NCBI GenBank assembly: GCA_041917975.1
Contig: JAYRWN010000250.1
Coordinates: 1 to 19,603, forward strand
Length of the DNA: 19,603 bases
Direction: 5' to 3'
From: JAYRWN01 sp041917975
GTDB lineage: Bacteria; Bacteroidota; Bacteroidia; Chitinophagales; Saprospiraceae
Shown: one piece after another, positions 7,208 to 14,800 of the stretch
Layout: each line of letters begins with the position of its first letter
Numbering within the stretch: position 1 is the stretch's first letter
Notes under the pieces: generated by a model
Told to the model about the DNA's origin: nothing
The model's input: only the letters and a program-made list of their open reading frames with translations
Database searches by the model: none
Made by a program: the position numbers and the translations under genes

Positions 7208-7759
7208 TTATTTACTTTCTTCTCCAAACGCAGTCGGTTCAGCCTCCGATATAACCAAAGGAATAGCACTGTTGATCGCTTTTTTCTGATCAACATTTAG
7301 TTTATCGTAAGGTCTTTTAAATCTTTTCTGCGCTTCTTCTTCTCTCAATTCATTGTAGGCTCCCATCAATTCATTATACACTTCCAGGTAAGTTTTATAC
7401 TTGGTACCCCGGTCATTTTTTAATGAAACGATGGCCCGGTCGGGGCTTTCAGCCAGATCTTCCCGTTTGGTCGGGTTCATAATAAACTCCTTGCAACGGG
7501 CACGTAGGTCGTTTATTTTTACCGGCTCCAAACGAACTAATAGTTCGTTACTTGAATTTACTAAAACGGAAAAGACGTTACGGGTTTTTAGTCTTTCGGT
7601 TTCCGGCGGTTCTTCAGACCATGCCGGTAATTTAACCAATACCCCGGCATCTTCCTGGATTTGCGAAGTCACCAAAAAGAAGAATAATAACATAAAGGCT
7701 ATGTCAGCCATCGATCCTGAACTGATCTCCGGAGACGGTCTGGATTTTTTCTTAGCCAT
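7208..7759 (-). CDS. exbD: ExbD/TolR-family protein (first copy)
   Basis: A 183-residue protein with a basic N-terminus (MAKKKSRPSPEIS) and a membrane helix at about 18-32 with the conserved Asp19 in SGSMADIAFMLLFFFLVTS. The periplasmic domain is larger than in the second copy. It includes a charged, probably helical segment (about 121-162) rich in Glu, Lys and Arg that the second copy lacks, and a C-terminal end in SEAEPTAFGEESK. The two ExbD proteins are therefore paralogues and not duplicates. The gene lies 20 bases after the small membrane protein gene and 20 bases before the second exbD, inside the exbB operon. It is expected to form the proton-conducting stator with ExbB. Confidence 0.9.
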   Translation of the reverse strand: MAKKKSRPSPEISSGSMADIAFMLLFFFLVTSQIQEDAGVLVKLPAWSEEPPETERLKTRNVFSVLVNSSNELLVRLEPVKINDLRARCKEFIMNPTKREDLAESPDRAIVSLKNDRGTKYKTYLEVYNELMGAYNELREEEAQKRFKRPYDKLNVDQKKAINSAIPLVISEAEPTAFGEESK

Positions 7760-7779
7760 ATCTTCTCGAATTCGTTAGG

Positions 7780-8247
7780 TTATCTAAATAAACTTATTAA
7801 TTCACTACCAAGAAATACTATCAATGAAATGACCACCATCACTATAGTAGTCCACAAAGATGCTGAAATAACTTTGCTTAGAACCGGAGTGATACTGAAT
7901 TCGCTTAATAAGGAATTCATGCTGGCAGGATCTGGTTTGGCAGTAAAATAAAAGACCATAAATATCACTGCTAATATCGCCACTCCAATTATACCGGTTA
8001 CTGATCCTCTTAAATTTGATAATAACTGAATTAACGATACAGCCAACAATACGACTACAGCGATAGCAAACATTACGATGCCGCCATATAATCCCAGATT
8101 AAAGATATCCGAAGTCTTTTTCTTATCATCTGGAAGGGCATTAAAATCTTCTAATCCACTGAACGCTCCTCCAAAAAAGATCAGCAGCACAACCATACCA
8201 ATCCCAAAAGCAATAAGCTGGCCGTGTTTGGATAATAATTTATACAT
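7780..8247 (-). CDS. Small four-helix membrane protein of the exbB operon
   Basis: A 155-residue protein with no domain that I can name. Four hydrophobic helices are visible at about 9-29, 52-76, 83-102 and 128-153, with a polar loop at 31-50 (GLEDFNALPDDKKKTSD) and another at 103-125. Its place between exbB and the first exbD, with gaps of 22 and 20 bases, says it is translated with the proton-channel subunits. From memory, a similar uncharacterised membrane protein occupies this slot in other Bacteroidota. A role as an accessory or assembly subunit of the ExbB-ExbD stator is an inference from position only. Confidence 0.7.
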   Translation of the reverse strand: MYKLLSKHGQLIAFGIGMVVLLIFFGGAFSGLEDFNALPDDKKKTSDIFNLGLYGGIVMFAIAVVVLLAVSLIQLLSNLRGSVTGIIGVAILAVIFMVFYFTAKPDPASMNSLLSEFSITPVLSKVISASLWTTIVMVVISLIVFLGSELISLFR

Positions 8248-8269
8248 AATATGATTTATTAATAAATTA

Positions 8270-9007
8270 TTAAATCTTTTTATTTCTAGCTAGAATATCA
8301 ATCAGACCGATGGACGCATCCTCCATTCTATTAACTATTCCATCTATTTTAGACACGATATAATTATATAGAATCTGCAGGATAATGGCCACGATCAGAC
8401 CAAATACAGTAGTCAACAGAGCTACTTTAATACCACCGGCTACGATGGAAGGAGATAAGTCACCCACCTCAGCAATACGGTCGAAGGCTATGATCATCCC
8501 CACAATTGTTCCCAAAAACCCGAGCATAGGAGCAAGAGCAATAAACAGCGAGATCCAGATCAACCCTTTTTCCAAAAGACCCATTTCCACACTGCCGTAA
8601 CCTACAATTGCTTTTTCCACAGCATCTGCTCCTTTGGGTGCATTTCTTAAACCTTCGTACAGAATGCTTGCTGTTGGTCCAGGAGTGGCTTTACAAAGTT
8701 CCATAGCACCTTCGACATCACCGGCAGCCACCCGCTCATCCACTTTGGTCAAAAGCTTTTCCGTGTTTATACTGGCGATGTTAAGGGTCAGAATTCTTTC
8801 AATAGCGAAAGCAAGACCAATGATTAAGCAAAACAAGATGGGAGCCATCCATTCCCAACCTCCTTCAATAAATTTTTCTTTTAGTGCTTGAAAGCCTCCA
8901 GCACTCGCCGCATCAGCTGCCGGAGCAGCTTCCTGAGCAATGGTTTCGAACGCTCCGAAAACCGAAGCAACCACAAATAAGATAAGTAGAACAATAACCT
9001 TGCGCAT
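8270..9007 (-). CDS. exbB: MotA/TolQ/ExbB proton-channel family protein
   Basis: A 245-residue protein. It starts with a hydrophobic segment that looks like a cleavable signal (1-24, ending ETIAQ) and an Ala-rich stretch, a common N-terminal form in Bacteroidota. Membrane helices follow at about 53-70, 148-172 and 193-215. The channel motifs are clear: APMLGFLGTIVGMIIAF (159-175) and IKVALLTTVFGLIVAI (193-208), which line the pore with ExbD. It pairs with the two downstream ExbD proteins to convert proton flow into mechanical work on a TonB- or TolA-like partner, or on another envelope machine. It is the first gene of the operon, 60 bases after the tRNA-Ser gene on the same strand, with its own -7 box between them. 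Confidence 0.92.
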   Translation of the reverse strand: MRKVIVLLILFVVASVFGAFETIAQEAAPAADAASAGGFQALKEKFIEGGWEWMAPILFCLIIGLAFAIERILTLNIASINTEKLLTKVDERVAAGDVEGAMELCKATPGPTASILYEGLRNAPKGADAVEKAIVGYGSVEMGLLEKGLIWISLFIALAPMLGFLGTIVGMIIAFDRIAEVGDLSPSIVAGGIKVALLTTVFGLIVAIILQILYNYIVSKIDGIVNRMEDASIGLIDILARNKKI

Positions 9008-9050
9008 AATCCCTAAAGTTTATGGTTTTAATAAATTAATTAAGTGATTA

Positions 9051-9058
9051 CAAATTTA
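9051..9058 (-). promoter_or_regulatory. -7 promoter box of the exbB operon
   Basis: On the minus strand the sequence is TAAATTTG, an exact TAnnTTTG. It lies between the tRNA-Ser 3' end and the exbB start, giving a leader of about 36 bases. No TTG is found at the expected upstream distance, which falls inside the tRNA gene, so some transcripts may instead read through from the tRNA. Confidence 0.5.
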
Positions 9059-9067
9059 AGTTTTTTG

Positions 9068-9151
9068 CGGAGAGTATGAGATTCGAACTCATGATCCTTT
9101 TGGGAAACACGCTTTCCAGGCGTGCGCCTTAAACCACTCGGCCAACTCTCC
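9068..9151 (-). tRNA. tRNA-Ser(GGA)
   Basis: The minus strand folds as a class II tRNA of 84 bases without an encoded CCA end. The acceptor stem is GGAGAGT paired with ACTCTCC, followed by discriminator G, as in serine tRNAs. The anticodon arm is CACGC-CTGGAAA-GCGTG with anticodon GGA, reading UCC and UCU. A long variable arm (TCC-loop-GGA) and a T arm with TTCGAAT are present. Confidence 0.97.
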
Positions 9152-9251
9152 TCAAATCCCAGCTCTCTTTCGCCGACGAAAGAAATACAAATTTTATAAA
9201 TTAAACAAACAAATCGTAATCTTTTTTAAACTTCAACGCTGATCCACTCAA

Positions 9252-9267
9252 ACCCCATTAATGGGGT
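9252..9267 (-). terminator. Perfect palindrome downstream of tatD, weak terminator candidate
   Basis: ACCCCATTAATGGGGT is an exact 16-bp palindrome 10 bases after the tatD stop (minus strand). It can form a 6-bp stem with a 4-base loop, but only a short TTT follows. The rest of the 9152-9277 gap is AT-rich with a small CTTTCG-CCGA-CGAAAG hairpin (9167-9182). Confidence 0.35.
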
Positions 9268-9277
9268 CAGTATCTTA

Positions 9278-10045
9278 TTAAATTTTTTTAAATACGTGTT
9301 GAGCATTATTTGTCGTCTGATTGGCCACTGTTTCGTAAGGTTTACCCAGCACTTCACTTAGTTTTTTAACCACCTCCACGATATATGCCGGTTCGTTGCG
9401 TTTCCCGCGGTAGGGTACGGGTGAAAGATAAGGTGCATCTGTCTCTACCACCACCTGGTCCAAACCCACGGTTTTAATCACTTCAGGTAATGAAGAATTT
9501 TTATAGGTAATTACTCCTCCTATCCCCAGATAAAAACCCTGGTCCGTGATGGCACGCGCTTGCTCAACCGTCCCGCTAAAACAATGGAAAATGCCACTCA
9601 GCTGATGATCATAGTGGGTTTGGATCAGGACGATCAGCCGGTCTAAGGCATTGCGGCTATGAATGATCACCGGCCATTGTCTGTCTTTACCCCACCCAGC
9701 TTGCCTGAGAAAGGCTTCCTCCTGTTCGCGAACGTAGGTGGTGTCCCAATAAAAATCCAAGCCCACTTCACCAATGGCCACCAACGACTCGTTATTTAAG
9801 TAGTCTTCCATTTGGTTTAAGGAATCCACATATTCAGGGCCAACGCTGCACGGATGTAAACCTGCCATCGAATAGACCATCCCTGGGTACAGGCGAGCCA
9901 GGTTTAGCATTCTGGGCATACTGTCCATATCCACATTCGGCATGACTACCTTGCTGACGCCGGCCTCATTTGCACGCTTGAGCATTAACTCTGCGTCAGA
10001 GTCAAACTCCTCCGCATAGATATGTGCATGGGTATCGATTAACAT
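9278..10045 (-). CDS. tatD: TatD-family metal-dependent hydrolase (deoxyribonuclease)
   Basis: A 255-residue amidohydrolase-fold protein with the complete TatD metal-ligand set: DTHAH (His6, His8), IGEVGLDF (Glu93), VIIHSRNA (His129), FHCFSG (His154) and ETDAPYLSP (Asp203). TatD enzymes are cytoplasmic 3'-5' nucleases on DNA or RNA, linked to quality control and damage repair. The frame stays open for another 40 codons upstream, but that stretch runs into the divergent rnhA gene and does not look like TatD. The family starts with M-L/I-x-D-T-H-A-H, so ATG 10043-10045 is chosen. The gene is divergent from rnhA with 36 bases between the starts. Confidence 0.92.
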   Translation of the reverse strand: MLIDTHAHIYAEEFDSDAELMLKRANEAGVSKVVMPNVDMDSMPRMLNLARLYPGMVYSMAGLHPCSVGPEYVDSLNQMEDYLNNESLVAIGEVGLDFYWDTTYVREQEEAFLRQAGWGKDRQWPVIIHSRNALDRLIVLIQTHYDHQLSGIFHCFSGTVEQARAITDQGFYLGIGGVITYKNSSLPEVIKTVGLDQVVVETDAPYLSPVPYRGKRNEPAYIVEVVKKLSEVLGKPYETVANQTTNNAQHVFKKI

Positions 10046-10067
10046 TATTTTTTGCAAATTTGAGCCA

Positions 10068-10075
10068 CAAAAGTA
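10068..10075 (-). promoter_or_regulatory. -7 promoter box of tatD in the divergent tatD/rnhA spacer
   Basis: The minus strand reads TACTTTTG, an exact TAnnTTTG, and predicts a leader of roughly 16 bases for tatD. Its upstream half would lie inside the first codons of rnhA. The same spacer also has the symmetric CAAATTTG (10055-10062) and a TATTTTTTTG-like box on the plus strand that may serve rnhA. Confidence 0.45.
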
Positions 10076-10081
10076 GGCAAG

Positions 10082-10702
10082 ATGGCCGGAAAATCTAAGT
10101 TTTATGTGGTGTGGGTAGGTGCAAAACCTGGCATTTACGATTCTTGGCCTGCTTGCGAGCAGCAAATTAAAGGTTTCCCAGAAGCTAAATACAAATCATT
10201 TAACAATCGTTTTGAAGCAGAAGCGGCGTGGCATGACGGTTGGTCCGCGAAACCTAAGAAGCCGGTCCAATCATCCTTAAGAGGCGTATCCGGGATCGTT
10301 GTCCCTAGCATCTGTGTGGATGGTGCCTGCAGTGGCAATCCAGGGGCAAGTGAATATCGTGGGGTCTGGACGGCTGATAAAGTAGAAGTATTCCATCAAG
10401 GACCTTTTCCTGGCGGTAGTAATAACCTGGCGGAATTTCTGGGTTTGGTGCATGGCTTAGCCTGGTTGGCCAAACGCCGGGATGATCAAACTGCAGTGTA
10501 TTCCGATTCTCGCACGGCCTTGGCCTGGCTAAAAGCGAAAAAGATCAAATCCACCATTCCCAGAACCGGTATAAATCGGGAAATATTTGGACTATTGGAT
10601 CGTGCCGAACTGTGGATACAGCAGAATAAGTTCAAAAATCCGGTCCTAAAATGGGAAACGGAATGGTGGGGCGAAAACCCGGCAGATTTCGGGCGCAAAT
10701 AA
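10082..10702 (+). CDS. Ribonuclease HI with N-terminal viroplasmin (caulimovirus-type) domain
   Basis: A 206-residue protein of two parts. Residues 4-50 (KFYVVWVGAKPGIYDSWPAC, FPEAKYKSFNNRFEAEAAW) form the viroplasmin/RNase H1 N-terminal domain, which binds RNA-DNA hybrids and is shared with eukaryotic RNase H1. Residues 75-204 form the RNase H catalytic domain: Asp80 in CVDGACSGNPG, Glu118 in NNLAEFLGL, Asp142 in YSDSRTAL and Asp202 in the final PADFGRK. The set of four carboxylates is complete, so the enzyme should be active in removing RNA from RNA-DNA hybrids. This two-domain form is common in Bacteroidota. The gene is convergent with def, with only 14 bases between stop codons and no visible terminator there. 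Confidence 0.92.
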   Translation: MAGKSKFYVVWVGAKPGIYDSWPACEQQIKGFPEAKYKSFNNRFEAEAAWHDGWSAKPKKPVQSSLRGVSGIVVPSICVDGACSGNPGASEYRGVWTADKVEVFHQGPFPGGSNNLAEFLGLVHGLAWLAKRRDDQTAVYSDSRTALAWLKAKKIKSTIPRTGINREIFGLLDRAELWIQQNKFKNPVLKWETEWWGENPADFGRK

Positions 10703-10716
10703 TGTTCAGGAAATTA

Positions 10717-11274
10717 TTAAGGTCGGTAAGCCTTTATCCGGTAATCACATTCTACTTCGCCTCGTTTGATTTCTTCCAATTTGCGTTGGATGCGCCGCTT
10801 TTTTAAGGGTTTAAGTTTTTCTACAAATAGTTTTCCTTCGATGTGATCGTATTCGTGCTGGATGACCCGGGCATTAACCTCATCAAAATCTTCCTCATAA
10901 CTCTCAAAATTTTCATCCTGATACCGCAGACGCAGCTTTTGTGGTCTGGTCACATCTCCGCGAATGGTAGGAATACTCAAACAACCCTCTTCGTAATCCC
11001 ATGGCTCACCATTTTCATGAATGATTTCCGCGTTAATAAATACTTTTTTAAACCCTTTGTTCTGCTGCTTTTTATCCAACAATTGGATCGTGTCAATCAC
11101 AAACAAGCGGATCGGAATACCGACCTGGGGCGCGGCAATACCGGCGCCATGAGCAGCATACATGGTATCCCACATATTTTGGATGATGTCCTGTAATCCC
11201 GGATAATCGGAGGTAATGGGTTCGGCGACCTTCTTGAGTATGGGATGTCCAATCAAATATACAGGTAAGATCAT
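10717..11274 (-). CDS. def: Peptide deformylase
   Basis: A 185-residue enzyme with all three metal-site motifs: GAGIAAPQVG (43-52), EGCLS with Cys98 (96-100) and QHEYDH (139-144), whose His140 and His144 bind the metal and Glu141 is catalytic. It removes the formyl group from the N-terminal methionine of new proteins in the cytoplasm. The length and the C-terminal Lys/Arg-rich helix (about 153-171) are those of Bacteroidota deformylases. It lies 22 bases after ruvX and is most likely in the same transcript. Confidence 0.97.
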   Translation of the reverse strand: MILPVYLIGHPILKKVAEPITSDYPGLQDIIQNMWDTMYAAHGAGIAAPQVGIPIRLFVIDTIQLLDKKQQNKGFKKVFINAEIIHENGEPWDYEEGCLSIPTIRGDVTRPQKLRLRYQDENFESYEEDFDEVNARVIQHEYDHIEGKLFVEKLKPLKKRRIQRKLEEIKRGEVECDYRIKAYRP

Positions 11275-11296
11275 TTTATATTAATATTTGAACACT

Positions 11297-11710
11297 TCAA
11301 TGGTGACCTAAATATTGCTGTAAAATAATAACGGCGCTAACTTTATCCACCAGCCCTTTGTCTTGCCGTTTTTTCTTTTTTATTCCGGCTTGCCGGATGA
11401 CTTCTACAGCCCGTTGAGAAGTCAGCATTTCATCCTGCCATGCCACGACTATATGTGGAAAAGTATCGCTAAACCATTTATAAAACAATTTCAGACCCCT
11501 CATTAGTTCATGCTCCTCCGGTACTCCTGCCGACGGATCACCTAACACCAGCTTGACGACTTTTTCCGTTCGAAGATAGGCGGTGGTCCACCCCTTTAAC
11601 TCCTGTGTCATCACCGTAGTAAGGCTATGCACGGCAATCTGTAAGGGATCGGTCACCGCGATGCCCGTGCGTTTTAATCCAAAATCCATGGCCATAATCC
11701 GACCTTCCAT
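11297..11710 (-). CDS. ruvX: Putative pre-16S rRNA nuclease / Holliday-junction resolvase-like YqgF
   Basis: A 137-residue RNase H-fold protein of the YqgF/RuvX family. It starts MEGRIMAMDFGLKRTGIAVT, with the first catalytic Asp9. The second acidic site is WQDEMLTSQRA (Glu94), and the third is in LVDKVSAVIILQQYL (Asp122). The family takes part in maturation of the 5' end of 16S rRNA and was earlier proposed as a Holliday-junction resolvase. It is the first gene of the ruvX-def pair. The start at 11710 matches the family start (M-G-R-I-L-A-I-D-F-G in relatives). The promoter box ends only five bases before it, so the message may be almost leaderless. Confidence 0.93.
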   Translation of the reverse strand: MEGRIMAMDFGLKRTGIAVTDPLQIAVHSLTTVMTQELKGWTTAYLRTEKVVKLVLGDPSAGVPEEHELMRGLKLFYKWFSDTFPHIVVAWQDEMLTSQRAVEVIRQAGIKKKKRQDKGLVDKVSAVIILQQYLGHH

Positions 11711-11715
11711 GGGTA

Positions 11716-11742
11716 CAAAATTAGAAATTTCCTCAGCAGCAA
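11716..11742 (-). promoter_or_regulatory. Promoter of ruvX-def, nearly touching the start codon
   Basis: The minus strand has TTG (11742-11740), a 16-base gap, then TAATTTTG (11723-11716), an exact TAnnTTTG. The start codon begins at 11710. With the usual distance from box to start point, transcription would begin at or within a base or two of the ATG. Confidence 0.55.
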
Positions 11743-11789
11743 CGAGGATTCCATGCTTAAATATGACTTATGCGCTCATTCAAGGGTAA

Positions 11790-11830
11790 TAAAAAAAAAG
11801 AACCCCCTCCGAACCTTTTCGGAGAGGGGT
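11790..11830 (-). terminator. Terminator of the 1519-residue adhesin gene
   Basis: A 12-bp stem with one bulged base (arms 11802-11813 and 11818-11830) and a CCTT loop is followed on the minus strand by nine T residues (A run at 11791-11799). It lies 37 bases after the adhesin stop codon and separates it from ruvX. Confidence 0.92.
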
Positions 11831-11866
11831 CCCATCCCAAAAACAGTAAACTCTAAGAGCAAACGA

Positions 11867-14800
11867 TTATTCTAACACTATCATTTTTTTGGTAGCCGTG
11901 TATTGAGCGGATTCCAACTGATAGTACAGTACGCCTTTCATTTTCAGATCTACTTGATTTAATCTGATTTCGTTATAACCTTTTGTGTAGTCACCTTGTA
12001 TAAGACTTAGTGTCTTTCCGGTTACATCCATGATTTTTAAAGTAGCCTGACCAGCGGCCGGTAACGTAAACCCAATCACCGTCTGCTGATTGAACGGGTT
12101 AGGTGTATTTTGGTACAACACAAAACTGTTGTTTGCTTGGCGTGCGGTAAATTTCAAGGCCACTTTGGAAGCTTCCAGATGTTGGTTATAAGCTTCGGCT
12201 TGGGTAATCTTGTCATTGACCGTCAGTGCTTTTTCTATCTCACCGGCAGCATTAGCTGTAAAGATGAGCGTAAACAATACCTCCTCTGGTTTTACAGTTA
12301 CAGGGTTGGCCTGGTGCCAGCTGGTCGTAATTAACCCTGCTTTGGCCTTTTGAACTCCGAAGTTAGAATTGTCAAGCTGGATAGCTCCGCTTTCTGCTCC
12401 GGTGTAAGTCATCAATGCCGCATTGTATTCCAGGGTAAACTGATAACCAAGCACCTGATTAAAGTTGGCCGAAGTAATTGGTAATCTGACTTCCTGTCCA
12501 GCCTCAAAGGCGAGGTTTTCAGTAACTAATTCGAGCGATTGATTGCTACGCACTTCGGCTCCTTTCAGTTCACTAGGCGTAACTGAACCATTCACGTCAC
12601 CCACTTTTATACCGATGAAGTCTGCTTTCATGTCTTTGGAAAGTACGATGGCATACTTTTCATTAAGGTCAGCGGTAAATGGATTAGCGGCATCCGCGAA
12701 CTTGTAGTCTTTGCTGACAAATCTCCAGGACTGATTGCTGGCGAATTTATCATCAATACCCAGGATCACTCTTCTCAGAGCCACCAGGTCAGTAGCAGTA
12801 ATCTTTTTATTATTGTCAATGTCAGCAGCAATCATACGGTATGGTGAGGTAAGGTTTTCCAAGCCCAGGATGTGCTTTTGGATGTGCACTAAGTCCAGAG
12901 TGGAAATACCATTGTTCGGGTTGATATTTTTACCCGGTATGATTTCATAACTTCCGCCTACTGGCATGGAAGCGAAATTGAAGACACCATTTGTTCCGGT
13001 GCTGGTACTAGTAGCAGCGCTGCCTTTCAGTTCTACATTGACTTTAGCTATACCTTCGTTGCCTTCAGTAACGATCTGTCCGGTCACTTGTGCCGTATTA
13101 GCTCCGGTTGGACCACAGCTAAAACTGTTCGCTTGTATGGTCAGCTGAACATCGCACCTATCGCGGTTGCCCCAGCTATCGATTACCCACATCTGAAGGT
13201 TTTTAACACCCAGATCTGCGCAGGTAAAGGTCCTGCTGGGCACCAAACCGGCCGAGTCGAAAGTTATTTTAACCACCCGCTGATTACAATAAGCAAAACT
13301 GCCATTGTCAAAATCGGAAGCCCATACTTCGACCATACCATTGTCAATCGTGCCGTTGCCATCATTATCTACCGGCATCAGGGCGATGATAAGGTTTTTA
13401 CAATATGGTGTAGGACGCTTGCATAAATCCACAGAAAATTGTCTGTCCAAGGTAGTCTGATTACCACAACGATCGGAAGCAATAAACCGGACGGTATGGT
13501 TTCCTACGGGTGCAGAAGAGTTATTGTAAACTGCCGAGTCACCTATGGTTTGACCATACCATACGAAAGTTCCGGTGCGACCATAATCTATTAAGATAGT
13601 CCATTTAATTTCGGTGGAATCGGTGCAGGGATCTGTAGCTGTTGCAACAATTCTGGCCGAGCCCATACAAGTGGTTGAATTGTTGGCACAGACTATATTT
13701 TGACTTCTTATCGTAATAGTCGGGTCATCGTTATTGCGTACTTTGATCACCTGGGTATAACGCATGTAACCATCACCATTATCTTTTAAGAAACGGTTCA
13801 CTCGATCACGGGTGGAGCTGGCCTCACAATTCAAGCTGCCATGACAATTGCAGATATCGTGGGCGTGGTATTTGGCATCCGGATCGTATTTACACCAGTT
13901 GATGATGGTCCAGGTACGAACAACCTTTAAACAAGCATCTTCGACGATGGTAAATACCTCATCTTTAAAGCTGATACCGATTTGTTCGCATTCGTCATCA
14001 CTGATGATCGGACGGCCGGCAATCCCTTCTTCCGGGTCCAGGTCACGTTCGGTAGCACAATTAAGTACGGTATCTTTAGGAAACTCTACTTCAAAGTCTG
14101 AACGCTGTCTGACGTTCACCCGTTGAGAACAGGTGGTAGAATTACCACAGAAGTCGAAGAACGTCCAGGTCCGGGTCAGGATACCTTCTCCACAATCATC
14201 CAAAACTGACAGGGGTGTAGTAGTTATCACGGTCTTGGAACTGTCAATAGCACAATTATCAAAAACATCAGGTGTATTAAACAAAGACAGCGGATCAATA
14301 CGTACATCCTGACCATCTAACAGCAACCAATAGGAACACGTGTCGCAGTTATCATAAGGAGACAGAGAAAAACCATTACCGTTAAAGGAACTCCAACCAT
14401 CTCCACCGTGGATGGTGTTGTTGCACTGGGCATATTCAGCACTTGGTGCATTGGGTTTTTGAATAACACCGTCACAGAATACAGTTACGTCAGGTTTCGG
14501 CGTACACACCGGTCCGATTTTATCATCTACGTCTATTTCCACCATACACTCGCCGTAATAAACCGTGCGGAAGTTCCTGAATTCATCTATGTATTGTAAA
14601 AGATTATCAAGAAGTTGCGCATCAGAATAACGGTTTTTAACCGGGTCGCCGGAATTAATGTCTTTGCCCGTAATATAACCATAATGTTTGCCATAGGTCT
14701 CTTGAGCAAAGAACTGATGTTCTGACGAACCATGAATATGCGAATCGTAATATTTGGTCAGGTGGCATTTTTCATACACCCGGGTAACAATCATTTTGTC

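Noticed and set aside
9167..9182. CTTTCG-CCGA-CGAAAG hairpin just upstream of tRNA-Ser as a regulatory RNA element
   Set aside because: A 6-bp stem in this position could be chance or part of the precursor; there is no further structure to support a named element.
9185..9215. Promoter for tRNA-Ser on the minus strand (TAAAATTTG with TTTG upstream)
   Set aside because: The -7 box has one base too many and the gap to the upstream TTTG is far too short for the consensus.
10046..10165. N-terminal extension of TatD by 40 codons
   Set aside because: The extra stretch overlaps the start of rnhA on the other strand, lacks TatD similarity, and the family start M-L-I-D-T-H-A-H begins at 10045.
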